Assembly: GCF_036323495.1 (NCBI RefSeq) | Contig: NZ_AP028947.1 | Location: forward strand, 2,170,001-2,234,000 | DNA: 64,000 nt | Direction: 5' to 3' | From: Limnobacter thiooxidans | Lineage (GTDB): Bacteria > Pseudomonadota > Gammaproteobacteria > Burkholderiales > Burkholderiaceae_B | Shown: positions 1-10,215 of the stretch, piece after piece | Position numbering within the stretch: the first letter of the stretch is position 1 | How the letters are laid out: the number at the start of each line of letters is the position of its first letter | The notes under the pieces: model-generated | Seen by the model: the letters and a program-made list of their open reading frames with translations, nothing else | The model's database searches: none | Told to the model about the DNA's origin: nothing | Made by a program: the position numbers and the translations under genes

Positions 1-29
1 GGCGTGGCGTCCAGGGTAAGTTGTTCCAT
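1..29 (-). CDS. 5' end of an unidentified gene (cut by window edge)
   Basis: An ATG on the minus strand at 27-29 opens a frame that runs off the window start; only nine residues (MEQLTLDAT) are visible. It begins 18 bp after the rlmB stop codon in the same direction, so it could be the next gene of the rnr-rlmB operon. Too short to identify. Confidence 0.35.
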
Positions 30-47
30 GCGTTACTTCGATATTTC

Positions 48-782
48 TTATTTGGAGAATTGACGTTGACGTAGGGATTCAAACAGGCACACCGAACTGG
101 CCACCGACACGTTCAGGCTTTCAACGCTGCCGATCATCGGAATTTGAACCAGTTGGTCGCATTTCTCACGCGTCAGGCGACGCATGCCATCGCCTTCGGC
201 ACCCAGTACCCAGGCAATGGGACCTTTCAGATCCGCATCGTACAGCGTGTCTGTGGCTTCACCCGCAGTACCAATACACCACACGCCTGCATCCTGAATT
301 TCTTCCAGCGTACGGGCCAGGTTGGTGACGGTGATCACCGGCACGGTTTCAGCCGCACCACAAGCCACCTTCGAGACCACAGGTGTAATACCCACGGACT
401 TGTCCTTGGGCAGTACCACTGCATGCACCCCCGCCGCATCGGCGCTGCGCAGGCAAGCGCCCAGGTTGTGGGGGTCAGTAACACCATCAAGCACCAGCAG
501 CAAGGTGTTCTTGCCATGGGTTTCAATGATTTCAAACAGGTCATTGGATTTCGCCAATTCCTTGGCAAAAGCCACCACACCCTGATGCTGCTTGTGACCG
601 GCCGCCTTTTCAAGGCGGTCCGAGTCGGCCGTGCTGACCTTGATGCCTGAAGCTTTCACCTTGTCGATGAACTGCTGCATCCGTTTGTCTTTTCGGTGTT
701 GGTCAACCAACACCTCTTCCACGCTGGCCGGGGCCTGTTTGACCCGGGCCGACACGGCATGAAAACCATACAAAATGGCCAA
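48..782 (-). CDS. rlmB: 23S rRNA (guanosine-2251-2'-O)-methyltransferase RlmB
   Basis: SPOUT-class methyltransferase that 2'-O-methylates G2251 in the P-loop of 23S rRNA using S-adenosylmethionine. The 244-residue length is normal. The N-terminal substrate-binding domain (about 1-85) precedes the knotted catalytic domain, with motif 1 at about 97-113 (DGVTDPHNLGA), motif 2 at 194-200 (GAEGDGM) and motif 3 at 214-230 (IPMIGSVESLNVSVASS). It lies 14 bp downstream of rnr on the same strand, an arrangement common in proteobacteria, so the two are probably co-transcribed. The call rests on visible motifs plus context. Confidence 0.95.
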   Translation of the reverse strand: MAILYGFHAVSARVKQAPASVEEVLVDQHRKDKRMQQFIDKVKASGIKVSTADSDRLEKAAGHKQHQGVVAFAKELAKSNDLFEIIETHGKNTLLLVLDGVTDPHNLGACLRSADAAGVHAVVLPKDKSVGITPVVSKVACGAAETVPVITVTNLARTLEEIQDAGVWCIGTAGEATDTLYDADLKGPIAWVLGAEGDGMRRLTREKCDQLVQIPMIGSVESLNVSVASSVCLFESLRQRQFSK

Positions 783-796
783 TTGGTACGCTCCGC

Positions 797-3343
797 TTAT
801 CTAGATTTTTTCGCTGCAGTGCGTATTTTAGTCCCGGAAGCGGGTTTGGCCCGGCTGACCTGCTTGGCTTTCTGAATTTCTTCTTTGCGTTTTTTCTCGG
901 CGGCGGTTTTGTTGCGCGATTCATCGGCAGCCCGTTTCTTGTTGCCACCCCGGGAACTGTTGCTTTCCTCGGGCGGTAACACTGGTGCAGTTTTCCCCGC
1001 ATCCTGAACGGACTGTTGAAGTTGAGCCGTGTTGGTGCGTCGGCCTTGCTGGCGCTGTGGACGGTTGCCTGCCCGGCCATTGGGCTTGGCAGACGTTTTA
1101 GCGCCCGAGTCGCGCATCAGGCTTTCAAACTTCACGCCTTGCACCAAGCGGAATTCAATGCGGCGTGCATCCAGATCAACCCTGGACACCTGCACATTGA
1201 TGGCGTCAGTCAGGCGATAGCGAATACCACTACGCTCACCGCGCAATTCATGCAGGCTGTCGCTGTACTGGAAATACTCCGTACCCAGTTCAGACACATG
1301 CACCAAGCCTTCCACATACAAGGCATCCAGCGTGATGAACAAACCAAAACTGGTGACGCCAGACACATGGCCCTGGAAGGTGTCGCCAACACGTTCTTTC
1401 ATGAAGAAGCACTTCAACCACGACATTACATCGCGTGATGCTTCATCGGCACGTCGCTCAGTCGAGGAGAACCAGTTGCCGGACTGGTCCCAACGGGCAA
1501 TCTCTTCGGCCTTGTCCACTTTGCGCTTGGGGTCGAAGTCTTCAAACTCCCGCTCGTCCAGCGGCATGGGCACGTAACGCTTGCCAGCCAACAGCGCCTT
1601 GATGCTTCGGTGAACCATCAAATCCGGGTAGCGGCGAATGGGCGATGTGAAATGCGCATACGCAGGGTATGCCAGGCCAAAGTGGCCGCTGTTGTGCGGT
1701 GTGTAAATGGCCTGCTGCATGGAACGCAGCATCATGGTTTGCAACAGGGCCTGGTCGGGCCGGCCCTGAATTTTTTTCATCAGGTTGGCGTAGTCCATGC
1801 TGGTAGGGTCATCGCCGCCATCCAGTGTCAAGCCCACCGAACGCAAGAAGGCACGCAGGTTCTGCAATTTCTCAACAGTGGGCCCTTCGTGCACGCGGTA
1901 CAGGCTGGGGTGCTTGCTGCGCTCCAGAAAATCGGCTGCGCACACGTTGGCGGCCAACATGCATTCTTCGATCAGGCGGTGAGCATCGTTGCGTCGCTTG
2001 GGCACAATTTTGTCGATTTTGCCTTCCGGGTCCAACATCACCTGGGTTTCCACCGTGTCAATTTCCATGGCGCCCCGGCGCTGCCGTGACTCCAACAGCA
2101 CCTTGAACAGGGTGTACAGGTTTTCAACATCGCCGTACACATGGCCCATGCCCTTTGCGGTCAGGCTTTGCGGGTCAGTCAACGCGTCCCAAACCTGGTT
2201 GTAGGTCAGGCGGGCTGCCGAATGAATAACGGCGTTGTAAAACTGGTAGGCCTTCATGGCGCCCTTGGGGCCAATGATCATGTCGCAGACCAGCACAAGG
2301 CGGTCCACGCCCGGGTTCAGTGAACACAGGCCGTTGGACAGCTTCTCGGGCAGCATCGGGATAACTCGGCGCGGAAAATACACCGAGGTGCCCCGCTTGG
2401 TGGCTTCCTGGTCAATGGGTGTGCCGGGCAACACGTAATGGCTCACATCGGCAATGGCCACCAGCAAACGCCAGCCACCCTTGGTGTCGTTAGACGGCGT
2501 GCAATACACCGCATCGTCGAAATCGCGTGCGTCTTCGCCGTCAATCGTGACGAAAGGTACGTCGCGCAAATCCACGCGGCCTTTCAAATCCTTGTGCTCG
2601 ACTTCGTTGGGAATGCTTTCAGCCTGGTTCATGGTCAACAGATTGAACTCATGCGGCACATCGAACTTGCGCACGGCAATTTCAATCTCCATGCCGGGGT
2701 CGTCGAGTTCGCCCAACACCTCGGCCACTTTGCCAATGGGCTGTGAATGGCGGGTGGGCTGTTCAATGATTTCAACAGTAACCACTTTGCCTGGGGTCGC
2801 ATTGCCGATGTCTTTTGGCGACACCAGAATGTCGTGCTTGATGCGTTGGTCTTCGGGGATGACCAGCAAAATGCCACGCTCGGAAACCAACCTGCCAACC
2901 AGGCGGTTGGTTTTGCGTTCGGTCACTTCGACAATGGTGCCCTCGGGCTTGCCACGGTGGTCGGTGCCAGTAATGCGAACCAGCACACGGTCGCCATGAA
3001 GCACTTTCTGCATCTCGCGTGGCGAGAGGAAAGCGTCGGGACCACGGTCATCGCGCACCAGGAAACCAAAACCGTCACGGTGGCCAGCCACCTTGCCGGC
3101 GACAAAATCCAGTTTGGTCGACAACAACAACATGCCCTTTCTGTTGGGCATCAATTGACCATCACGCTCCATGGCGTTCAGGCGTCTTTCAATAATCGGG
3201 ATCTGATCTTCAGAGAGTTTTAGGTGCTCGTAAACCTGTTCGCGGGTTAAGGGGGCTTGCGCTTGGCGCAGTACAGCCAGGATGTCTTCACGACTTGGAA
3301 TTTTTATTTCTGATTTATGCATTGACAAATTATTTAATTTCAT
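797..3343 (-). CDS. rnr: Ribonuclease R (3'-5' exoribonuclease)
   Basis: Processive 3'-5' exoribonuclease of the RNB family that degrades structured RNA and helps tmRNA-linked mRNA decay. The 848-residue protein has an N-terminal winged-helix region (about 15-75), cold-shock-like OB domains, the RNB catalytic core with the metal-binding DARDFDDAV motif near 271-279, an S1 domain near 655-740, and a long Lys/Arg-rich tail (about 755-848), as is usual for RNase R rather than RNase II. It heads an apparent rnr-rlmB operon. Its start codon lies inside the promoter of the divergent tRNA-Leu gene, so initiation of the two may interfere. Confidence 0.95.
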   Translation of the reverse strand: MKLNNLSMHKSEIKIPSREDILAVLRQAQAPLTREQVYEHLKLSEDQIPIIERRLNAMERDGQLMPNRKGMLLLSTKLDFVAGKVAGHRDGFGFLVRDDRGPDAFLSPREMQKVLHGDRVLVRITGTDHRGKPEGTIVEVTERKTNRLVGRLVSERGILLVIPEDQRIKHDILVSPKDIGNATPGKVVTVEIIEQPTRHSQPIGKVAEVLGELDDPGMEIEIAVRKFDVPHEFNLLTMNQAESIPNEVEHKDLKGRVDLRDVPFVTIDGEDARDFDDAVYCTPSNDTKGGWRLLVAIADVSHYVLPGTPIDQEATKRGTSVYFPRRVIPMLPEKLSNGLCSLNPGVDRLVLVCDMIIGPKGAMKAYQFYNAVIHSAARLTYNQVWDALTDPQSLTAKGMGHVYGDVENLYTLFKVLLESRQRRGAMEIDTVETQVMLDPEGKIDKIVPKRRNDAHRLIEECMLAANVCAADFLERSKHPSLYRVHEGPTVEKLQNLRAFLRSVGLTLDGGDDPTSMDYANLMKKIQGRPDQALLQTMMLRSMQQAIYTPHNSGHFGLAYPAYAHFTSPIRRYPDLMVHRSIKALLAGKRYVPMPLDEREFEDFDPKRKVDKAEEIARWDQSGNWFSSTERRADEASRDVMSWLKCFFMKERVGDTFQGHVSGVTSFGLFITLDALYVEGLVHVSELGTEYFQYSDSLHELRGERSGIRYRLTDAINVQVSRVDLDARRIEFRLVQGVKFESLMRDSGAKTSAKPNGRAGNRPQRQQGRRTNTAQLQQSVQDAGKTAPVLPPEESNSSRGGNKKRAADESRNKTAAEKKRKEEIQKAKQVSRAKPASGTKIRTAAKKSR

Positions 3344-3349
3344 TAGAAT
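3322..3349 (+). promoter_or_regulatory. Promoter of tRNA-Leu
   Basis: TTGACA at 3322-3327 and TAGAAT at 3344-3349 are separated by 16 bp, a near-consensus sigma-70 promoter ending 17 bp before the tRNA. It overlaps the rnr start codon on the other strand. Confidence 0.7.
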
Positions 3350-3366
3350 TCACCGCTCGCACCTGT

Positions 3367-3453
3367 GCCCAGGTGGCGGAATTGGTAGACGCGCTAGGTT
3401 CAGGTCCTAGTGGTGGTAACACTGTGGAGGTTCGAGTCCTCTCCTGGGCACCA
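3367..3453 (+). tRNA. tRNA-Leu(CAG)
   Basis: Acceptor arms GCCCAGG (3367-3373) and CCTGGGC (3443-3449) pair perfectly and are followed by an encoded ACCA. The anticodon stem CTAGG/CCTAG encloses TTCAGGT, giving anticodon CAG. A long variable arm and a TTCGAGT T-loop are present, as expected for a class II leucine tRNA. Confidence 0.97.
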
Positions 3454-3552
3454 GCAGTTTTTCTGTTCTTTTGCGTTTCCACGCAGTGTACAGCACTTTC
3501 CCCGCTTACTTTCCGATTTTCTAAAGCCAGCAAACAATTTGCGTCTGCAGCC

Positions 3553-4608
3553 TCAAAAACCATAACCCACGCTGAAAATCAGGCTGCTGTCTGCATTTTT
3601 TACGCCGGGTGGCGGCATGTTGTCGTAATCAACATTCAACTGCGTCGCAACATTTACATTTTCAACGATGGGCACCCGCAACCCAACCTTGGTTTTAAAC
3701 AGGGAATCTGCAGCATTTTCAAGACTGACCGACAAATCATTGTTGTTGAAAAACACCAGGCGCTTGTTCCAGAATTTCCGCTCGTAATCAAGCCCCAGAC
3801 TCAATGAAGGATACGACTCATCAGGTGCAAGCCTGTAGTTTTCATTGATATAAGCCAAGCCATATTCCATGGACAACTTCACACGCTCCGTTTCAATGAA
3901 TTGATAACCGTAACCCGCGCCCCAACTGGTTCTGAGAGTCAAATCTGCAAGCTTGTCCTGCTCACCTTTGGCACTGAGAAATAGGTAGTCCTTCTCGCTC
4001 AGGAATGCGTCATATTGCGTCAACAGGTAACGGTTGGACGTGGTGGACAGGCCGGCGGACTCTGCCTCATTCACCTCGGCCGCAACGGTATATCGATTGT
4101 CGGGGGTACGGGCCACAAACTCTGCATCAAAATTCAGCGCATCGTCTTCCGAGTTGCCCCGGTTAAATACACCGCCAAGGTTTGCACGGGCGCCGTATTT
4201 CACGGAGTAATCAACCACGGGGGGATTAAACAGGGCCACATCGGTCTTTTTAAGCACCCTGAAGCGCCCCAAAACGCCCTCATCTACCACCAGCCCATCC
4301 TGCGGACTCAAACTCACCTTGCCCTTCACAGTGCTTCCGTCTTTCAACTGCACGGTAACGCCTTGGTCAGCTTTCAATTCGACGACTTTGCGCCAAGGCA
4401 ACTCTACCTCGCCGAACAAGGGCGATTTGAAGGTCAGGACATTGTCACTGAGCTCTACGATTTCACCCGTGATTCGGTCGCCGTTTTCCAGCACAACCGT
4501 GGCTGCAAGCGCTGCGTTGCAATGAAGCAGAAAAACCAGCAGGCCGGCGCAAACAAATTTGAAAGGGAATGAGAAGAATTTAAATGATGCGTAGTGAAAG
4601 ACAGGCAT
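3553..4608 (-). CDS. DUF481 outer-membrane beta-barrel protein (YdiY-like)
   Basis: The 351-residue product begins with a hydrophobic signal-like segment (about 10-36, ending near AALAA). A periplasmic part rich in short SH3-like strands follows (about 37-130, ENGDRITGEIVEL and DGSTVKGKV motifs). The C-terminal half shows alternating aromatic strands ending in a terminal Phe (SVGYGF), the signature of an outer-membrane barrel. This layout matches the DUF481 family, whose precise function is not established. It is a single gene followed by tRNA-Leu on the opposite strand. Confidence 0.82.
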   Translation of the reverse strand: MPVFHYASFKFFSFPFKFVCAGLLVFLLHCNAALAATVVLENGDRITGEIVELSDNVLTFKSPLFGEVELPWRKVVELKADQGVTVQLKDGSTVKGKVSLSPQDGLVVDEGVLGRFRVLKKTDVALFNPPVVDYSVKYGARANLGGVFNRGNSEDDALNFDAEFVARTPDNRYTVAAEVNEAESAGLSTTSNRYLLTQYDAFLSEKDYLFLSAKGEQDKLADLTLRTSWGAGYGYQFIETERVKLSMEYGLAYINENYRLAPDESYPSLSLGLDYERKFWNKRLVFFNNNDLSVSLENAADSLFKTKVGLRVPIVENVNVATQLNVDYDNMPPPGVKNADSSLIFSVGYGF

Positions 4609-4720
4609 TGTCCCGGAGTATCCTTGGCAAACAAAAAAGGTCCCTAGGATAACACACCCTATTTTTAAGCCTTTTTAGACCAAAAATAAGCTAATTTTCG
4701 CGGAAATTAACAGACAATAA

Positions 4721-5194
4721 TTAGTAGAAATCGCGTGTTTCAAACGGCTGCACGATCCAGACATCTGACTCCAGGTATTCCGCTGCAAAATCAGGCGTGA
4801 AACACGAGGAAGGTTTGACCCACACCACAGCGGTTTTCAGTTGCGCGACATCGGGAAAAAGTTGCTGAAGGTGACTACACAAAGCCTGCAAGGTTTGACC
4901 AGAATCAGCCAGATCATCCACCAGCAACACCTTGCCGGCCAATGGCACCACCGAGGCAATACTGGCAGACACCTGGAGTTCGCTTTGTGAAGTGCCATTG
5001 CCTTCGCGGTAGGAGGACGCAGCAATAACAGCCATGGGTTTGCGCAAAGCTCGCGACAAACCATCGGCCAGGAAAAGTCCGCCGCGGGACACACCCAAAA
5101 TTACATCAGGCTGGTAACCGGAATCTTCCACCACACGCACCACCCGATCAATCAGGTGGTGGTATTGCACATAATCGATATGCAGCTTGTCCAT
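4721..5194 (-). CDS. Phosphoribosyltransferase family protein (purine salvage type)
   Basis: A 157-residue type I phosphoribosyltransferase. The PRPP-binding loop is visible at about 89-102 (VLLVDDLADSGQTL), preceded by GVSRGGL near 34-40, the arrangement of hypoxanthine/xanthine-guanine phosphoribosyltransferases. The likely reaction is transfer of ribose-5-phosphate from PRPP to a purine base; the exact base cannot be told from sequence. It follows purA by about 30 bp on the same strand, so purine salvage and the first committed AMP step may be co-expressed. Confidence 0.85.
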   Translation of the reverse strand: MDKLHIDYVQYHHLIDRVVRVVEDSGYQPDVILGVSRGGLFLADGLSRALRKPMAVIAASSYREGNGTSQSELQVSASIASVVPLAGKVLLVDDLADSGQTLQALCSHLQQLFPDVAQLKTAVVWVKPSSCFTPDFAAEYLESDVWIVQPFETRDFY

Positions 5195-5224
5195 GCGGCA
5201 GAAGGCCCAGGTTCAACGGCCCAT

Positions 5225-6529
<1,305 letters not shown>

Positions 6530-7726
6530 TTATTTCTCCTGATTCATGCCAATCGGCACCACTTTCCACACGGCGTTGGCCTGTACAAGCTGCCGATCAC
6601 ATACAAACTCTTCTTCCTCTTGGGCGGTATTGGGCAGCGACTGAAGCACCACCTCGCCCTGGCTACGCAAGTCGCGTATTACCGCCATCAATTCCGTGTC
6701 GTACACCCAAGGTGCACGAATTGCGGTTTTTGGCTTTGAATGCACTTTCTGCAACGACACCAATTCACGCAAATCCACTGAAAAACCAGTCGCCGGGCGA
6801 GCACGACCGTATACAGCACCTACGTCGTCGTAGCGGCCACCGCGCAAGATCGCATTTGGACACCCTTCCACGTACGCCGAAAAAATCAGGCCGCTGTGAT
6901 AATCAAAACTGGCCAGATCAGCGAGGTCCAGAATCAGCACGAGATTGGCTGATACAGTTTCCTGCAAACGGGCAATCAAGGTGCGCAATTCACTAAGCAC
7001 CGCAGCCACTTTGGGGTTGCGTGGCAATATGTCTGCGGCACGGGCCAATACACAATTGGCACCACCTGCTGCACCATACAAACCAAGCAAGGCCAGTACG
7101 CTTAAGCGGCAACTTGCGGAAACACCCGCGAGCAAATCTTCCACGGCGGGCCTGTCTTTCTGGGCCAGGCTGTCGTGCAAACTGCGAATCAGGGCATCTG
7201 ACAAGCCTTCACCATCAACCACCGCAGCCAGCAAACCAGCATGCGACAGTGCAAGGCGATAACCCTTCAAGCCAGACAAATTCAAGGTGTCCACGGCCAA
7301 ATTGAGTATTTCCAGATCGGCCTCAATGCCACCGCAACCATACAATTCTGCACCGCATTGCAGCGGCTCACGCGTGGTATGCAAACCCAGAGATTGTGTA
7401 TGCAGCACAGGGCCGCAATAACACAGGCGGGTCACGCCCTTGCGGTTCAAAATGTGAGCGTCAATTCGGGCCACCTGCGGCGTTGTGTCCGCGCGCAAAC
7501 CCAACATGCGGCCACTGGCCTGGTCGAGCAACTTGAATGTTTGCAAATTCAGTGATGCATCCGCATTGCCCAGCAGGGATTCGGTGTACTCCAGCATGGG
7601 CGGCATGACCAGCTCGTAACCGTACACGCGAAACCGATCCAGAAGCGATCTTCGCAATTCTTCAATGCGCCGGGCCTCTGAGGGCAAGACATCGGCGACA
7701 GACTCTGGCAAAAGCCAAGCAGACAT
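6530..7726 (-). CDS. hisZ: ATP phosphoribosyltransferase regulatory subunit HisZ
   Basis: A histidyl-tRNA-synthetase-like paralogue that acts as regulatory subunit for the short-form HisG in histidine biosynthesis. The 398-residue protein has class II synthetase-like motifs (motif 1 region MPPMLEYTESLL near 41-52; LRADTTPQVARIDAH near 77-91) but no anticodon-binding domain, which distinguishes it from HisS. The gene sits between the DUF2065 membrane-protein gene and purA, its usual betaproteobacterial place. HisG is not in the window. Confidence 0.92.
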   Translation of the reverse strand: MSAWLLPESVADVLPSEARRIEELRRSLLDRFRVYGYELVMPPMLEYTESLLGNADASLNLQTFKLLDQASGRMLGLRADTTPQVARIDAHILNRKGVTRLCYCGPVLHTQSLGLHTTREPLQCGAELYGCGGIEADLEILNLAVDTLNLSGLKGYRLALSHAGLLAAVVDGEGLSDALIRSLHDSLAQKDRPAVEDLLAGVSASCRLSVLALLGLYGAAGGANCVLARAADILPRNPKVAAVLSELRTLIARLQETVSANLVLILDLADLASFDYHSGLIFSAYVEGCPNAILRGGRYDDVGAVYGRARPATGFSVDLRELVSLQKVHSKPKTAIRAPWVYDTELMAVIRDLRSQGEVVLQSLPNTAQEEEEFVCDRQLVQANAVWKVVPIGMNQEK

Positions 7727-7753
7727 GACTATTCCAACTCTAAAAAGAGAGTT

Positions 7754-7933
7754 TCAAAACAAAAACAGCGTGATACCGATGAGAATCGCCACCAGCCCTA
7801 CAAAACGTATTTGACCTTCTGTGAGCGAGGCAATTTTGAGAAAGCCCTCTTTCCATTGCTTCGGAAAGAGAAAAGGCATTGTGCCCTCGAGTATGCACAC
7901 GAGGGCCAGGGCCAAAAGCAAGGTCTCGCTCAT
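7754..7933 (-). CDS. Small DUF2065 membrane protein (YjeT-like)
   Basis: A 59-residue frame between hisZ and hflC. It has two hydrophobic segments (about 3-17 and 43-59) separated by a short polar stretch with PFLFPKQWKEG, typical of DUF2065. Members commonly lie next to hflC and purA, which supports the call. No function is established for the family. The start ATG at 7931-7933 is the only suitable one in the frame. Confidence 0.85.
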   Translation of the reverse strand: MSETLLLALALVCILEGTMPFLFPKQWKEGFLKIASLTEGQIRFVGLVAILIGITLFLF

Positions 7934-8002
7934 TTCATGGGCTCCTGAGCCAGACCTTTCAAGTAAGGGTGGAAAGCCTGCGCAAGCGCGACAAACCCCA
8001 AG

Positions 8003-8869
8003 TTACCTAGCTTTTTGCAGGAACTTGAAGAAATCGGACTGCGGATCAACCACCATTACATCAGACTTGGATGACAAAGACTTCTTGTAAGCATCCATGC
8101 TTCGGTAAAAGGAATAGAACTCGGGATCGCGACCAAAAGCGGCATTATAAATCGAAGCGGCCTTGGCATCACCCTCACCTTTGACAGTTTGTGCTTCTCT
8201 GTACGCTTCGGCCAAAATTACTTCGCGCTGGCGATCAGCGTCAGCACGAATCTGTTCCGATTCCGCAGCACCAGTTGCCCGAAGGTCATTGGCCACGCGC
8301 TTGCGCTCTGCTTCCATGCGGCGAAACACTGATTCACTGACTTCAGGCAGCAAATCCACGCGCTTCAAGCGCACATCCAGGATTTCCACGCCGATCTCGG
8401 CGGCTTCATCCTTGATCTTGTCCACTACAGTGTTCATCACAGTTGTGCGCTCGCCAGAAACCATTTGCGGCACCGTGCGTTTGGTGATTTCTTCGTTCAA
8501 TGCAGACTTGACCACCTGCGACATGCGACTTTGAGCCAAACGGGAGTCGCCGCTCAAACGAACAAAATACAGGCGTGGATCAATGATTCGCCACTTGATG
8601 TAGGAATCGATCAAGAGGTTCTTCTTTTCGGAGGTAATGAAACGCTCGGGTTCCGGTGTATCAATGGTTTGAATACGCTTGTCCAGAAAAATCACATTCT
8701 GGAAGGGCGCAGGCAACTTGAAATACAAACCGGGTTCCTGACGAACCTCATCCACCTGCCCCAGAGCGAACACAATCGCGTATTGGCGCTGGTCGACCAC
8801 GTACAGGCAGGTATTGGCGATAAAAAAGCCGATCAACGCAGCCGCTGCTACAACAAAAATCTTAGGCAT
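8003..8869 (-). CDS. hflC: HflC, SPFH-family modulator of FtsH
   Basis: Inner-membrane protein that with HflK forms a large cage around the FtsH protease and modulates turnover of membrane and cytosolic substrates. The 288-residue product has one N-terminal transmembrane segment (about 4-24) and the SPFH/band-7 domain (about 25-190), followed by a coiled-coil rich in Arg, Glu and Ala (about 190-250). It starts 2 bp after the hflK stop codon, so translation is likely coupled. Confidence 0.95.
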   Translation of the reverse strand: MPKIFVVAAAALIGFFIANTCLYVVDQRQYAIVFALGQVDEVRQEPGLYFKLPAPFQNVIFLDKRIQTIDTPEPERFITSEKKNLLIDSYIKWRIIDPRLYFVRLSGDSRLAQSRMSQVVKSALNEEITKRTVPQMVSGERTTVMNTVVDKIKDEAAEIGVEILDVRLKRVDLLPEVSESVFRRMEAERKRVANDLRATGAAESEQIRADADRQREVILAEAYREAQTVKGEGDAKAASIYNAAFGRDPEFYSFYRSMDAYKKSLSSKSDVMVVDPQSDFFKFLQKAR

Positions 8870-8871
8870 GA

Positions 8872-10179
8872 TTAACGAACTCCCCGGTCACGATTGCGCA
8901 TTGCATCGCGAATGCTTGTGTCAACTCCCTCAGCAACGCCCGCACGTGGTGCAGACGGACTGGATTCAGCAGCCTTCGCCGCTGCTGCAGCAGCATTGGA
9001 GGCATTGCTGGTTTCCTGACTGGACGGACCAGTTTTCTCGATCAACTTGTCCAAGGGCAGATACAGCAGTTGGCTGTTGCTCTTGGTGTCCACGATGACC
9101 TTGGTCACGTTGGTGTAGATTTCCTGCATGGCGTCGAGGTACAGGCGATCTTTGGTGACTTTAGGCGCTTTCTGGTATTCAGTCAGAATCGCCTTGAAAC
9201 GTGCCGAATCACCTTCAGACTGCGCAACAACCCGCTCGCGGTAACCATTGGCTTCCTCAAGCAGACGGGCAGCGTTGCCTCGCGCTCGTGGAATCACGTC
9301 GTTGGCGTAAGCTTGTCCGTCGTTCTTCAAACGTTCACGATCCTGGCCAGCTTTTACTGCATCATCGAACGCAGCCTGAACCTGTTCGGGTGGCTGAACA
9401 CCCTGCACCGTCACGCTGGACACCAAAATACCAGTGCCGTACTTATCCAGAATTTCCTGCATCACTTCAGCGGTGTTCAAGGCAATCTGTTCACGCCCCT
9501 CGTACAGCACAAAGTCCATCTTGCTGCGACCCACCACTTCGCGAATGGCGGTTTCAGCGGCCATTTTCACGGTTTCATCGGGATCAGCTGTGTTGAACAG
9601 GTAGGCACCTGCGTCCTTCAAGCGATACTGAACCGCGAATTGAATGTCAATGATGTTTTCATCTTCAGTCAACATCAATGCTTCGCGTAGCACTTTGCTT
9701 TTCACTTCGTTGCGATAACCCACCTCAACAATGCGGACCTGAGAGGAGTTCACCACTTCATGAGACTGAATTGGGTAAGGCATGCGCCACTGAAAGCCGG
9801 GCATGGAGGTGTGGTGGTATTTGCCGAACTGCAATACCACACCCTCGCGACCTTCCTGGACAATGTAAAAACCACTGGCCAGCCAGATCACTACTGCAAT
9901 ACCAATCACGGCAGTGAAGCCCTTGCCGGCATTTTCCATGCTGGGGCCACCATTAGAACCACCGCCCAAGGGGCCACGAGGACCACCACCATTGCCGCCT
10001 TTTTTTCCAAAAAGACGGTTCAGGCGGTTGTTGAAGTCGCGCCAAAGCTCATCGAGGTCGGGTGGGCCATCCTGGCGGTTGCCGGGCCTGCGATTGCCTT
10101 GGTCTTGAGGTTTCTGCGGTTCATCGTTGTTCTGATTTCCCGACGAGTTTCTTCCCCAATCCGGATCATTCATTGACAT
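8872..10179 (-). CDS. hflK: HflK, SPFH-family modulator of FtsH
   Basis: Partner of HflC in the FtsH-regulating membrane complex. The 435-residue protein has the typical disordered N-terminus rich in Asn, Gly and Pro (about 1-80), one transmembrane segment (about 87-107), an SPFH domain (about 108-290) and a coiled-coil segment, then a low-complexity Ala/Ser tail (about 385-420). It follows hflX by 36 bp and directly precedes hflC. Confidence 0.95.
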   Translation of the reverse strand: MSMNDPDWGRNSSGNQNNDEPQKPQDQGNRRPGNRQDGPPDLDELWRDFNNRLNRLFGKKGGNGGGPRGPLGGGSNGGPSMENAGKGFTAVIGIAVVIWLASGFYIVQEGREGVVLQFGKYHHTSMPGFQWRMPYPIQSHEVVNSSQVRIVEVGYRNEVKSKVLREALMLTEDENIIDIQFAVQYRLKDAGAYLFNTADPDETVKMAAETAIREVVGRSKMDFVLYEGREQIALNTAEVMQEILDKYGTGILVSSVTVQGVQPPEQVQAAFDDAVKAGQDRERLKNDGQAYANDVIPRARGNAARLLEEANGYRERVVAQSEGDSARFKAILTEYQKAPKVTKDRLYLDAMQEIYTNVTKVIVDTKSNSQLLYLPLDKLIEKTGPSSQETSNASNAAAAAAKAAESSPSAPRAGVAEGVDTSIRDAMRNRDRGVR

Positions 10180-10215
10180 GCTTGTTCCTACTGCTGAAAA
10201 ATTAGTTGTTATCGT

